This document shows positions 53,162 to 64,000 of a DNA stretch of 64,000 nt, in pieces. A program made the translations under genes and the position numbers. Numbering within the stretch: position 1 is the stretch's first letter; each line of letters begins with the position of its first letter. Origin of the DNA: Anoplopoma fimbria (Eukaryota > Chordata > Actinopteri > Perciformes > Anoplopomatidae); contig NC_072466.1 of NCBI RefSeq assembly GCF_027596085.1, forward strand, positions 21,348,905 through 21,412,904. Reading direction: 5' to 3'. The notes under the pieces are model-generated. The model had not been told where the DNA came from, did no database searches, and saw only the letters and a list, made by a program, of their open reading frames with translations.

Positions 53162-53600
53162 CGAATCCAGGAAATTACGCATTGGCCGTTCAGCTTCAGT
53201 CACCCCTGTTGGAATCCATAAGCGACACAGGTCACCACACGGGCCCCTCGGCACTTTATAGCTCCATATTTTTTTTCAAGTGACAAGAACCTGTTTCCAG
53301 TAACGGAGAGGCCGAACGCGGCGTTCAGTCAATGTTCAAGAGACAGGTAACTGATGGAGATGTAATTGGAAAGGCTGCGTCAAATGAGTCAGTAAAACAC
53401 TCTCATAGGGCAATCATCAGGGGTCTCCTGCAGGGGCCGGCACCCTTTGACATCAGGGAATACATTAAAGGAGGCTCTTTGACGATGTGACCTTTCCACG
53501 GCGGCAAAAAGCCCTTTTCTGCTTTTTCTGTCGTTTAGGTAGAACTTTTCAGACGTCTCCATTCACAAAGCAGGACGCCCCAAAAGTAACTGAAATAGAC

Positions 53601-53606
53601 TTTATT
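53601..53606 (-). terminator. Candidate elp3 polyadenylation signal
   Basis: TTTATT on the plus strand gives AATAAA on the minus strand about 830 bp past the elp3 stop. Other signals may be used. Confidence 0.35.
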
Positions 53607-54435
53607 CCTTGAGAAAAAAAACAAAAAACAGTCAAGTGATTTGTTCAACATCTAGAATATACTAGAATACATGAAGCCCCAGGAATGCGCGGCAGAAACA
53701 CTCAGTAATAGGATTAACTGTCGGCGGCTTAAAAAGCAATTTATGTAACGCTCAAATTCAATATCCTGTCCTATAATTCAAAATGGCGCAATTACACAAC
53801 GTCTGCCCAGCGAGGACACCTCCCACAGTCCATTCATCCACCGCCAGCCATTAACCAACGCTCCACTGGTAATGGGGTTTTCTATTGAATGGCAGCACAA
53901 ACATGATTAACTCAAACCATGATGCTAAACGGGTTGCTAATCCTGGACAAACACACAGGGACTATTTAAGGGACACCCAGACTTTCGGATGTTTTTTTAC
54001 CAGACACGTGGAACATTTGAGTAGAATTAAAAAACAACTGGATTGTTCTCATTTCCTGTCAGGTAGACGGTTTAGCAGACTCACATTGACCTTTAATTTA
54101 CTGCAGTGAACAATGTTTGCATCTCAAATTGAACTCCTGAAGTCCACAAGATGCTCTGGCTTCCTTCCAAATAACTTTCCTCCTCGCACCCTCTTATCCC
54201 TCCTTATCAAAATAAAGCTAAGGAGATGCAGCAGCAGGAGCCGGTGTGTACCAGATAAAAAAAAAAAAAAAAAAAAGCACCCCCAACCATTATCTCCACT
54301 GACGTTAAAAGAACAAAACGAGTTTCGCTTAAACACACTGCAGCACGGGTTCCCCTGGAATATTGTCTTGATAAATACGATAATGTGTGCGTGTGCGTCT
54401 GTCTCCACTGTCCAACATAAAAACACTGTCCAGGT

Positions 54436-57400
54436 TCAGTCGCTTCCAGGTCCGTAGAGGTCCTTCAACATGTACGGCCCCTCCAACTCGTAGCCCATCT
54501 TCCTGTAGTAGTTCCTTGTTCCTACGCCTGCAAAAAAAAAAAAACACCAGAGAAGAAGACAAGGAGAAATGAAACAGCAACAATTGAAAAAATGAAACAC
54601 TTTTATCGATCCTTGTGGAAACTTTACAGATAAATCTGTATTTCCTTCATTAATCCAGTGCGTCACAGCAAAAAGGGGCGTTTCATTTTCTAGTTCGGCC
54701 AATTAAGCATTATATCAACGGGATCATGTGAACGACGCATTTCTTTAATTTGTTATTGCTTCTGCTTTCATCATCGTACTAATTATCTGCCTACACCATC
54801 TGCCTCTGGCTGCAGCTTTGCAATTGCTGTGCGTCTGCAGTCGTTCCACCATCCGGACCAGGACAGTCTGAGTAGAGGATAAATGATGCTCCCCGTGTGC
54901 CGTTTGTTTTCTTACCTGAGATAACAGCCAATTTGCTGGAGCCATGTTCATCTCTGGCAATCCTCTCTGCCTCCTCCATCAGCATCATACCAAAACCCTG
55001 GAACAGAAATCAAGGGCAAAAGAATAGATGAAGAGACTTTGTAAAACTCATTTTATCCCACTTTTGAGCTGCTTGTGCCTTTTTTTGTGGTGAATCGGGC
55101 AGGAGCTCGAACAGTGCCAGGACAAACGGATCAGATTTGCATTGGTTTGGTGTCTATCTGTAGTGCCGGTGTACCTGGTGTTGGAACTTGCTGGGGTCCC
55201 GGCTGCTGACGGGGACGACGCTGCCGTAAACGTGCAGCTCGCGGACGATGGACGTGCCTCCTTTTAGCTCCGGGCGGAAGGACTGCGGGGAGCAGCGTCG
55301 GAGGCGCAGCAGGCCGATCAGGATGTCCTGCTCCGGGTCCTCGTAGGAGAGGAAGGTCTCCCAGCCGCCGTTGGCCACGTAGTCCCTCCTCACCAGCTCC
55401 ACCTGGACACACACAAACACACTTATCTTTGTTAGGTAAAAGAGCGGTTGTACAGAAAACACAGCATTTGGTAAACAGAAACTTTATTTTATGATCAATA
55501 CAACACTGTCTCCAGGATGCTTTCCGTTACCTGATAAGGTCGGACTTTGTGGTGGATCTCCTGAATGCCCACCTCTCGTGTTCTCACGTCTCGACACTGC
55601 ACACAGAGAAACATTCCAATGGATCAAAACCAGTTCAGAAACTCAAAATCATAGAACGTACTGATGAATCCCATGTTTACATCAATATAAAATTCAACAC
55701 ATAAATGGGGACTGTATTTCTTAAATTACCTAATTTTGTTTAAATAGTTTAAATACCTTCAGATTCAAATCAAACCCCATTATAAAAAAAGTATTCAGCT
55801 ATAACCATTCAGGGAGTTTTACATGCTGTAAAAACCTCTCAACGCAGCAGAGTTCTGAAACCTGTGGTATTAAAGCCAACTTGCCGTTGCCGTTAGAATC
55901 AACCAGGACTGAAATCGTAAGGACTTTTTAGGCTTCGGTCTCCTCACGGCAAACATACATTCTCAAATATCATAAAGGTTCTCCGACAATTTGCATCTGT
56001 GTGGTTAGAAAATGTTGAAAGTGCATGTACAAGAGAATATCCGCCCAAAGGAACCCAATGTGAAGGAACGTGTCTGGCGGTTTGACCTAACTTTGGCCGC
56101 AGACAGACGTGACCCGCGCAGACATGGCAAGCATAAATCGCACCTTACTTTAAAGGCTTTCAGTTCATGGATGGATTACAATTCCTTAAAATAGAAGTGA
56201 AAGCATGGCAAAATAACCCATAGTCTTTCTGAGGATAAAGTATAATGTTCTACCAGTGGAGGTGGTGGGACAAGAGCAGAAGTTACCACTGATCTTAGTG
56301 TGGTCTAATTTCAGCCTAATAAACACCTTGCTTGTTTCTCACAGGACTCTTTACCACATAGGTGTTTTCTGATGAGCAGTATTTTTTACCCAGTCTTTTC
56401 TGATTGGAGTTGGTACGGGGTCCTCTGTTCAGGTGCTCTGCTGGTTGGATAGGTGCCCCCCCTCCCAGGTGTTTTAAGGCTGGATGAACTCCTAAAGTTG
56501 TTAGCCACTTTCTACTCTTTCAACATAAAGTCAATAAATGTCGTGGGCGTGGAAGAGAGGTACTCCAATTCTACGCTCCAACAGTTTGAAACTACGTTGC
56601 TCTATCACATGTAAATTATTCTGACAGTCAAAGTTCTGCAGTACCCGTTTGGATCGCGTCCCAGCTGGATAAGTCTATTGGCTTCTTCACTCAAAAGCGA
56701 GCTGACACAGTGTCTTAGTTTAATTCTATAGGCTCTTTGACTCTCACCTCAGTGCCCATGTCCTTCATCCGGGCCAGTGCCAACTCTCTCAGGTTGCCGT
56801 GCTCCACTCCGGAGCTCACCAGCGGCATGGGGATGTCTCTGATAGGAGGTACAAGAGCAAGGAAAGAAAATGGACACATAAAATGATGGAGGAATAGCTT
56901 TAAAAGGGTATTTTACAAATGCAACCACATAAACATAAATGTATCCCTAAGGCTGTGTTCACAAAATATCTTAAAGGGGACATATAAAGCTCATTTTCAG
57001 GTTCACACTTTTTCATTTGGGATTTCAACTAGAGCATGTTTACATACTTTAATGTTTGAAAAAGTATTTATTTTACTCATACTGTCTGTCTTAATATTGT
57101 ATTTACTGTCTCTGAAACACTCTGAGGCCCTCCCAAGAAAGCCCAGTGTACTCCGATTGGTCAATGCAGCCAGGGACTCGCTGGTAGTGTGTCAACGTTT
57201 TATTATCACTTCTACCAGTGACTGTATCATTGTGACATCACATCCTAACTAACGTCCTTTGGGCTCGTTTAAAAGGCACAGTGTCTAAATACGGGCTTTG
57301 TGCTTTTCTCTGTGGATTGAGCTTCTTTATATTTTAACAGTATTTATATAGCACATAGAAATGCTTCTTAACCAGATTGAAATCTCACTTTCCACAATAT

Positions 57401-57856
57401 GGGACCTTTAAGTCTATAAGTAGATCCTAACTGGCAAAGTTGGGAGGAAAACAACAGGCGTGTCAGTTTTAACTTTTGGACTCCTACGTTTTTGGTTTAA
57501 AGGCCTTACGTGTATGTGTATATATATATATATATGTTATGGTAAATGTCTAGGGCTTTTATTGTGAAAAATAAGAACAGAAGGTGCACTAAAAGAGCTC
57601 CCAAGTCTGAGAGCTAGAGGCAGTCCAGACCGTCACCATCAGGCCCCCCTTCATTGTCTCACCTCTGCACCCGGTAGACTCGCGTCCAGGGCGGCACCAG
57701 CGCCAGGATGCGGGCCACCAGGTCCACCAGGGCACTGGGCGTGTAGCTCTTGTAGCGGCCCGTCTTCCACAGCTCGTACAGGCCCGTGCCTCGGATCACC
57801 AGCGTCGGGTACAGCTTCAAACCGTCGGGCCTGAACGCTGGATTCTCGAAAAACTC
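54436..57856 (-). CDS. elp3: Elongator acetyltransferase subunit 3, last six coding exons
   Basis: Exons in coding order: 57856-57663, 56838-56748, 55596-55531, 55402-55175, 54997-54916 and 54527-54436. Phases agree and give 250 aa, about the C-terminal 45% of a family protein near 550 aa. It opens with EFFENPAF, passes [16 protein letters not shown] and [30 protein letters not shown] (read in pieces), and ends in the GNAT acetyltransferase domain: [20 protein letters not shown], the acetyl-CoA loop [14 protein letters not shown], and [20 protein letters not shown]. Elp3 is the catalytic subunit of Elongator, using radical SAM and acetyl-CoA chemistry to modify wobble uridines of tRNA. The radical-SAM exons are not found in the window. 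The C-terminus extends about five residues past human ELP3. The last exon's acceptor is preceded by a long T run. Confidence 0.95.
55597..56747 (-). other. elp3 intron
   Basis: 1.15-kb intron; donor GTGAGAG, acceptor CTCTGTGTGCAG on the minus strand. AT-rich, nothing else recognised. Confidence 0.6.
56839..57662 (-). other. elp3 intron
   Basis: 0.8-kb intron ending TATCAG on the minus strand. It contains a short (TA)n run near 57520 and a phrase like GGGACATATAAAGCTCATTTTCAGG common in fish repeats. No gene. Confidence 0.55.
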
Positions 57857-59459
57857 CTGCGAGAAGACAAGTAGATCCATGTGATGTGTTCAAACTTAAA
57901 TCAAACAACATCTCTCTGCATCCACATTGTTAGGGCTGAACAAAAACTCACAAAGTCACAGCCACTGTTACAGTTTGTTTGTCATCAGTCTTCTGAAAGG
58001 GATTTGTTTGACACAATCTGAATTGAATTTAACACACTTATAGAACAGAAACTCATCCATTAATTTGACATTATCTGTTCTACCACACTGTATGGACTGA
58101 CATTTATTGCAATATCTGCAGTGTTGAATTGGACAAATATACAGCTTCTTCTTTAAATTGACATGAGGGAGAAAAAGAATGAAGAGGAAATGAATAAAGG
58201 CAGTTCGAAAGGAATCCCTGAGTTAATTTTTTTTTATTCATGTTTTTTTTGGGCTAGACAGCATTACTAAAAAGGCTGCATTTGCAAAGGCACCAACTCC
58301 TAAAAACATGAAAGAGGGCTTCCACTGAGCTCGAGTAAAGCAGATATCAACCGCACAACAGCGCTCTGTGATTCAATTGCGGGGGATTTTTTTTGGTTTC
58401 TGGTTTAGTACGATCAAAGCAAATCAGTGTGATTTCCAGTCATTCTCCTCCCCTCCCTGCTCCGCTATCATGATCAGAACCGTGAAGATCTGGAATCCAG
58501 GCACATTCTCCAAAATGGGACGCATTATCCGTATCTCATAATCTCTCTCTCTCTCGTCACAGCTCATAATCACACGGGGACATGTCCCACATGGCCCTGC
58601 ACTAAACCCCTAAAGGGAGGGAGCCGGGAGCCAATCTGACAAATAACAATGCTGCTATACCAAAAAAAAAAAAAAGGAGAAGAGACACAATTTTGATTCT
58701 CTGCTACTTTTTTTGGATCACATATCAGAGCTCCTGTTGGTCTGTGGAGAGGAACCCTGTTAAGGGATTCCTCCCCTGAGTCGGGGAGCATCTGTATAAG
58801 GGAGATAAGTGAGGGAGCTTCTGAGGCCGGGAGGAAGTTGTAATCGAATTTCATTATCAGGACAGCCTTGATAGACGCGAGGAGGATGCACAGCTCTCCT
58901 GCTGCCCGCTGTATCTCCTGAAACGGGTCTGTGGTCCAGGCCGACATCAAGAAATCAGTCGGGATATGGTCACAACAACACACGCAAAAAAGATAATGGA
59001 TGAAAAAAGAAACCATGTTTGAATGAATGGGATTGATGCAAACAGAAAAGAAAATTAAGAAATCCATCCTATAGCTGGCAACCAGCACTGAAGCTCTCTG
59101 TGTCTAAATGGAATAATTATTACCAATTTATCATGGTTTTTATATTAAAGTAAACATCCCTCCACTGAAACCTCAGCTGCTATTTGCGTCATATTTGCAG
59201 CATTTGCTTCCCTTTCTCATCAAATCAGATGCTGCAAGCAAAACAAAACCCATGAGCTGGAATTTTCATTCCCCGTCCATTTATTATATTTTCCTGCTTA
59301 ATCCTTTTAAGGGTCACGGGGCAGCCAGAGTCTTAGTGCAGGACGGGCTGCACAATTATAGCTAGAAATGATCACCACAGATAAATTGCTCAGTTTTGTG
59401 ATAAAATAATAGTCCTTTTTTTATCAATTCAACAAAATTGTTTTATTCCCCTGAAATAG

Positions 59460-59600
59460 TATGTAGGATTCAGGCGGCTCTATGTTTTTATTTGTGTATA
59501 AATCGCCTAAAACTCAAGAGAGTCATTCCGCTTGAATGAGCCGTTTATATCTACATAAGGACCAGGTCCTCTTCACGTAGTCCGCCATGTTGCACGAAGG
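59460..59600 (-). repeat. Dispersed repeat (CATCTAGTGGTGAG family), inverted fragment
   Basis: The minus strand reads ACATGGCGGACT...GAAGAGGACCTGGTCC, ATGTAGATATAAACGGCTCATT, matching the 27030 and 11745 copies. Confidence 0.5.
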
Positions 59601-59639
59601 CGGCAAAATCCGGGTCTGAAAAGTGAAGTCACTTCAGAA

Positions 59640-59845
59640 GTGTCTTTAAACCTGCATTCTTTCTAACAGCTGTCAGGGGGCGACTCCTCTGGTTGTATAG
59701 AAGTCTATGAGAAAATGACTCTACTTCTCTCTTGATTTATTCCCTCAGTAAACATTGTAAACATGAGTTTATGGTCTCAATCTCTAGTTTCAAGTCTTCT
59801 TCAATACAGCATGAAGTTCATTTAGTAAATTATGGTCTGCTAAAT
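59640..59845 (+). repeat. Dispersed repeat (GTATAGAAGTCTATG family), short copy
   Basis: Bases 59693-59840 align to 30888-31033 with only scattered mismatches; similarity stops after AAATTATGGTC. Confidence 0.75.
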
Positions 59846-60139
59846 TAATACATTCACATTTTTTGCTAGCATAATAAGTTTGTAAGATAGATATTTCAGT
59901 GGAACGATGTAGCTAACGTTAGCTAGCTAGCCTACAGATAATGTTAGTCCTCACCGGGCCGAACAACAAAGAAGGTTCTGTTTTTAAGCTAAAGTTACAT
60001 TTTCCGCACACAGCTAGTGTTACTGTTAGCTTTATCTAAAGCCGTGTTTTTCTTTGTTCTTTGAGGAGGAAAAAACTCTCTCATGCATTATTAATTTGGA
60101 CTGCAGTATCCATTTTAAAAGATAGTTGTCACTATTATA

Positions 60140-61757
60140 CAGTGGGTACGGAAAGTATTCAGACCCCTTTAAATTTTTCACTCTTTGTTTCATTGCAGCC
60201 ATTTGCTAAAATCGAAAAAGTTCATTTTTTTTCGCATTAATGTACACTCAGCAACCCATCTTGACAGAAAAAAACAGAAATGTAGAAATTTTTGCAAATT
60301 TATTAAAAAAGAAAAACTGAAATATCACATGGTCATAAGTATTCAGACCCTTTGCTGTGACACTCATATTTAACTCACATGCTGTCCATTTCTTCTGATC
60401 CTCCTTGAGATGGTTCTACTCCTTCATTGGAGTCCAGCTGTGTTTAATTAAACTGATTGGACTTGATTAGGAAAGGCACACACCTGTCTATATAAGACCT
60501 TACAGCTCACAGTGCATGTCAGAACAAATGAGAATCATGAGGTCGAAGGAACTGCCCAAGGAGCTCAGAGACAGAATTGTGGCAAGGCACAGATCTGGCC
60601 AAGGTTACAAAAGAATTTCTGCAGCACTCAAGGTTCCTAAGAGCACAGTGGCCTCCATAATCCTTAAATGGAAGAAGTATGGGATGACCAGAACTCTTCC
60701 TAGACCTGGCCGTCCAGCCAAACTGAGCAATCGTGGGAGAAGAGCCTTGGTGAGAGAGGTAAAGAAGAACCCAAAGATCACTGTGGCTGAGCTCCAGAGA
60801 TGCAGTAGGGAGATGGGAGAAAGTTCCACAAAGTCAACTATCACTGCAGCCCTCCACCAGTCGGGGCTTTATGGCAGAGTGGCCCGACGGAAGCCTCTCC
60901 TCAGTGCAAGACATATGAAAGCCCGCATAGAGTTTGCCAAAAAACACATGGAGGACTCCCAAACTATGAGAAATAAGATTCTCTGGTCTGATGAGACCAA
61001 GATTGAACTTTTTGGCGTTAATTCTAAGCGGTATGTGTGGAGAAAACCAGGCACTGCTCATCACCTGCCCAATACAATCCCAACAGTGAAACATGGTGGT
61101 GGCAGCATCATGCTATGGGGGTGTTTTTCAGCTGCAGGGACAGGACGACTGGTTGCAATTGAAGGAAAGATGAATGCGGCCAAGTACAGAGATATCCTGG
61201 AAGAAAACCTCCTCCAGAGTGCTCAGGACCTCAGACTGGGCCGAAGGTTCACCTTCCAACAAGACAATGACCCGAAGCACACAGCTAAAATAACAAAGGA
61301 GTGGCTTCGGAACAAGTCTGTGACCATTCTTGACTGGCCCAGCCAGAGCCCTGACCTAAACCCAATTGAGCATCTCTGGAGAGACCTGAAAATGGCTGTC
61401 CACCAACGTTCACCATCCAACCTGACAGAACTGGAGAGGATCTGCAAGGAAGAATGGCAGAGGATCCCCAAATCCAGGTGAGAGAAACTTGTTGCATCAT
61501 TCCCAAGAAGACTCATGGCTGTACTAGCTCAAAAGGGTGCTTCTACTCAATACTGAGCAAAGGGTCTGAATACTTATGACCATGTGATATTTCAGTTTTT
61601 CTTTTTTAATAAATTTGCAAAAATTTCTACATTTCTGTTTTTTTCTGTCAAGATGGGTTGCTGAGTGTACATTAATTAGTGTACATGAACTTTTTCGATT
61701 TTAGCAAATGGCTGCAATGAAACAAAGGGTGGGTCTGAATACTTTCCGTACCCACTG
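60140..61757 (+). mobile_element. Tc1-like transposon with ~210-bp inverted repeats
   Basis: Starts CAGTGGGTACGGAAAGTATT and ends with the inverse, flanked by TA on both sides as expected for Tc1/mariner target duplication. The inverted repeats extend to about 60354 and from about 61555; the motif AAGTATTCAGACCCTTTGCT marks their inner ends. Between them is a transposase gene. Total 1618 bp, the usual size for this fish Tc1 type. It lies in the probable elp3 intron. Confidence 0.93.
60516..61481 (+). CDS. Tc1 transposase, C-terminus cut by a stop
   Basis: 321 aa from ATG at 60516 (alternative ATGs at 60528 and 60537). The N-terminal paired-type helix-turn-helix domain (ELRDRIVARHRSGQGYKRIS) is followed by the basic GRPAKL-type linker and the DDE catalytic core. 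The acidic triad is Asp159 (WSDE), Asp250 (QQDND) and Glu285 (NPIEHLW), a DD34E spacing. It cuts at transposon ends and reinserts the DNA at TA. The frame ends at TGA (61479-61481), while the sequence beyond stays open for 24 more codons to the position where family members usually end. One base change probably made this stop. Loss of the last helix region may lower or abolish activity. Confidence 0.92.
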   Translation: MSEQMRIMRSKELPKELRDRIVARHRSGQGYKRISAALKVPKSTVASIILKWKKYGMTRTLPRPGRPAKLSNRGRRALVREVKKNPKITVAELQRCSREMGESSTKSTITAALHQSGLYGRVARRKPLLSARHMKARIEFAKKHMEDSQTMRNKILWSDETKIELFGVNSKRYVWRKPGTAHHLPNTIPTVKHGGGSIMLWGCFSAAGTGRLVAIEGKMNAAKYRDILEENLLQSAQDLRLGRRFTFQQDNDPKHTAKITKEWLRNKSVTILDWPSQSPDLNPIEHLWRDLKMAVHQRSPSNLTELERICKEEWQRIPKSR

Positions 61758-61935
61758 TATATTGCTCCTTTGACATCCACATTTCATTTTTGCTCAAAAT
61801 GCAAGTGACACCCCTCTGGATCCCTTTCCTTTTTATGTAAAATTGGGTAAAATTGATGCTAACCAGTAAGCATGCACTGTTGATTGTGGCCCTATTATAC
61901 TTTTCCACTTTTTCCCTCTTCCCTAATGTGTTATA

Positions 61936-62154
61936 CAGTACCAGTCAAAAGTTTGGACACACCTTCTCATTCAACTACTTTGAAGATTCTAAAATATAAA
62001 ACATTCTGGGTTTGTTGAGCATTTGTTTGTTTACCACATAATTCCATATGTGTTCCTTCATAGTTTGGATGTCTTCAATATTAATCTACAATGTAGAAAA
62101 AAAAAAGAAAAACCATTGAATGAGAAGGTGTGTCCAAACTTTTGACTGGTACTG
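61936..62154. mobile_element. Tc1-type MITE with perfect ~39-bp inverted repeats
   Basis: CAGTACCAGTCAAAAGTTTG and the following bases to CTCATTCAA are repeated exactly in inverse at the right end. TA dinucleotides flank it. At 219 bp it has no coding capacity and needs a transposase in trans. Its ends differ from the neighbouring Tc1 element, so a different Tc1 family mobilised it. Confidence 0.93.
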
Positions 62155-63199
62155 TATATATATTCTTGTACATGTAAAAGGTCCGTAGAGTGTAAAACCT
62201 GAAGTCCACCCCTTAATGAAGTTACCATCCCCCTCAGAAACACTGCTCCTGAGCTGCCTGAAACGGCTCCATTGAATTCTCTCCTTCACTTCCGTAACTT
62301 TATGAGGTCACAATGTTACAGAAGTGACCTAAAACTCCTTCCGGCTAGTTTGGCCCTCAAACAACAAAAGAGAGAGACGGAGCTGAAGCTCCGGAGGAAG
62401 AGTTTTTTTGAAATGTGAAACGTTGACCAATCACAACAGAGCTGGCTAGCTGACCAATCATTGCAGACTTTGCTTTCTGGAGGGAGGAGCAAGCGCTACA
62501 ACAGAGCATTTCAGAGAGAGGGTGAGAAGAGGTGCTGCAGGACAGCCAGGATGAGAAAAACAAGGCGGATTATGAGCATTAACACATGTAAACATGTTGT
62601 AACTGTAACTTGAGATAAAAATATGCACCCGGAAAATAGCATTATAGGGCCTGTTTAAATCTCTACATCTCAACATTCCAAAATGTAATATGTGTATCAT
62701 TAAGGTCCAACAATTATGTTAAATGCATTTCCTTTTCCATAAAACATTAAAACATGTTTGTAATATTTGTGTAGCTACATTGCTAAGCTTCTTTTACCAC
62801 CACCAACTGTAGATCAGTGGAGTAATGTGACATCAGCAACACAAATGTGTATTATGTACTCATGCATGTGCCTGATGCAAACAAAACAGGGGCCCACCCA
62901 AAACAATATTGCTCCATAGCCCTACTAGTCCTCAAAACTCAATCGGGTACCTTTGTCATACCGTTTTTCTGAGCTACAAGTGAAAAACTCTGCATCCGCC
63001 CTATTTTTATCCATCTTTTCAGATAATTTTCCACTACTTCCCCTTCCTGTCTGACTTTCATTAGATGCATCCTGTGTTCGAATTGCAGCAGTGACGTTTA
63101 TGGATCCCTGGAAAGATCTTGAAATACTTAGTTTGGAACCCCGGAGTGTTGTTTAGGAAGTGGCATATTTTTCCCTACTCACTGGCACGGTGCGCGTCA

Positions 63200-63620
63200 T
63201 GGGAGATTAGATGTGACGAGGAAGAGCAAGAGAGGAACCACACACAAGCTGTATGATCCGAAAGTGTTGGTGTGATAAGAGAGGAGGGGAGAGAGGCAGA
63301 GAGGGGGACGGTGTGACTGGATGAGGACAGAGACGAGATAGATGAGGCGACGGGCAAGATGGGGGAGGAGAGAGACCGTCTGACAGAAGAGGAGAGAGAG
63401 TGTCTAGTGGAAAGTTACGACTGGACAGAAGAGAGAAAAAGATAAATCGAAAGATAATGGAGACGAAAGAAAAGCATGAGGGAAAAGAGAAAAAACAAGG
63501 AGACAGGAGAGGGAACACACTGGGAGAGACGAAAGACAGCAGAGACAAAGGAACGAATTAAGTCTAGTAGGAGAAGTGACGGAGGAAGTGTTACAGGAAA
63601 GCAAAGAAAGGACTCTGACG
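63200..63620 (+). other. Purine-rich tract
   Basis: About 400 bp of GA-rich, non-periodic sequence on the plus strand with few pyrimidine runs. The minus-strand open frames across it are low-complexity Ser/Leu/Pro/Phe and not credible proteins. Confidence 0.6.
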
Positions 63621-63685
63621 GCCAAATACACATTTAATCTGCTTCCTCTCACTGTGCAGACCTGCTACTGCCCCCCACATTACCA

Positions 63686-63706
63686 GCACGCACGCACGCA
63701 CGCACA
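63686..63706. repeat. (CACG)n microsatellite
   Basis: About five CACG units followed by CACA. Confidence 0.85.
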
Positions 63707-64000
63707 CTGAGGTAATGTAACAAATCTGCGGGAAGAGACAGACTCTCTTCCACAACTTGAATATTTTCCTCTGAAAAATAAAACACTCTGAGCTGTTGAT
63801 GCTCAGCAGATTGGGGGTGTCCAGAGGGCTTTCATTGCTATTCTGAATATTCCCATTTTTCCTGAGTCAGCGGTAACAACACACAAAAGTAACCTATAAA
63901 AATGGCGCTTTGCTTTCGCACACCCCGACTGTTTTAGTTAGAGCCAGACCGAAAATGTGCCTATTTTAGATAAGCATCAGCATATGTGTTGGCTGATAAG

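Larger units (their letters stand above)
51000..53600. other. Intergenic space between convergent kinase and elp3 genes
   Basis: Holds a dispersed repeat (51890-52120), diverged repetitive DNA around 52330-52560, a C run at 51631 and two G-run clusters (52975-53003 and 53135-53161). No gene is supported. Confidence 0.5.
57857..64000 (-). other. Probable elp3 intron, upstream exons not found
   Basis: Upstream (on the minus strand) of the exon starting EFFENP no sequence matching the expected preceding Elp3 residues is seen to the window edge. This implies an intron over 6.1 kb. It holds repeats, a Tc1 element, a MITE and a purine-rich tract. Confidence 0.55.

Noticed and set aside
58570..59088. 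172-codon minus-strand open frame
   Set aside because: It lies in the probable elp3 intron, has a low-complexity Phe-rich stretch from a poly-T region, and shows no domain or splice context.

Overview
This is a stretch of a vertebrate nuclear genome, almost certainly a ray-finned (teleost) fish. The coding parts are short exons with GT/AG splice sites, AT-rich introns and long intergenic gaps. The repeats are typical of teleosts: a Tc1 transposon with long inverted repeats, tRNA-like SINEs, hAT-like MITEs and long (AC)n runs. There are no operons, CRISPR arrays or prokaryotic features. I read the genes by joining exons at splice sites and checking that the phase carries through every junction.

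Layout. (1) 1.7-12.8 kb, + strand: a complete nine-coding-exon znf395-type C2H2 zinc-finger gene (453 aa as assembled). Its likely 3'UTR has been invaded by nested transposons. (2) 15.0-22.1 kb, - strand: pnoc, the nociceptin/orphanin FQ precursor (two coding exons, 265 aa). It lies tail-to-tail with znf395. A 54-unit AC repeat abuts its splice donor. (3) 22.1-40.6 kb: an 18.5-kb gap with no gene I can support, holding repeats and one cleanly inserted SINE. (4) 40.7-51.0 kb, + strand: a STK35/PDIK1L-family protein kinase (three coding exons, 392 aa). It has a likely CCAAT-box promoter and a non-coding first exon. (5) 53.6-57.9 kb, - strand: the last six coding exons of elp3, the catalytic subunit of Elongator. 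The earlier exons are not seen in the remaining 6.1 kb of the window. (6) 57.9-64 kb: probably elp3 intron, holding a nearly intact Tc1 transposon and a Tc1-type MITE.

The genes are not a functional pathway. They form an old syntenic block: in human 8p21 the order ELP3-PNOC-ZNF395, with the same relative orientations, is known. Here the block is inverted relative to the window and has the kinase gene between pnoc and elp3. I found no new biological system. The most useful observations are the extra FGGF peptide in pnoc, the microsatellite at its splice donor, the kinase inside the conserved block, a recent >99% identical local duplication with a later insertion in one copy, and the phased CCAAT repeats.
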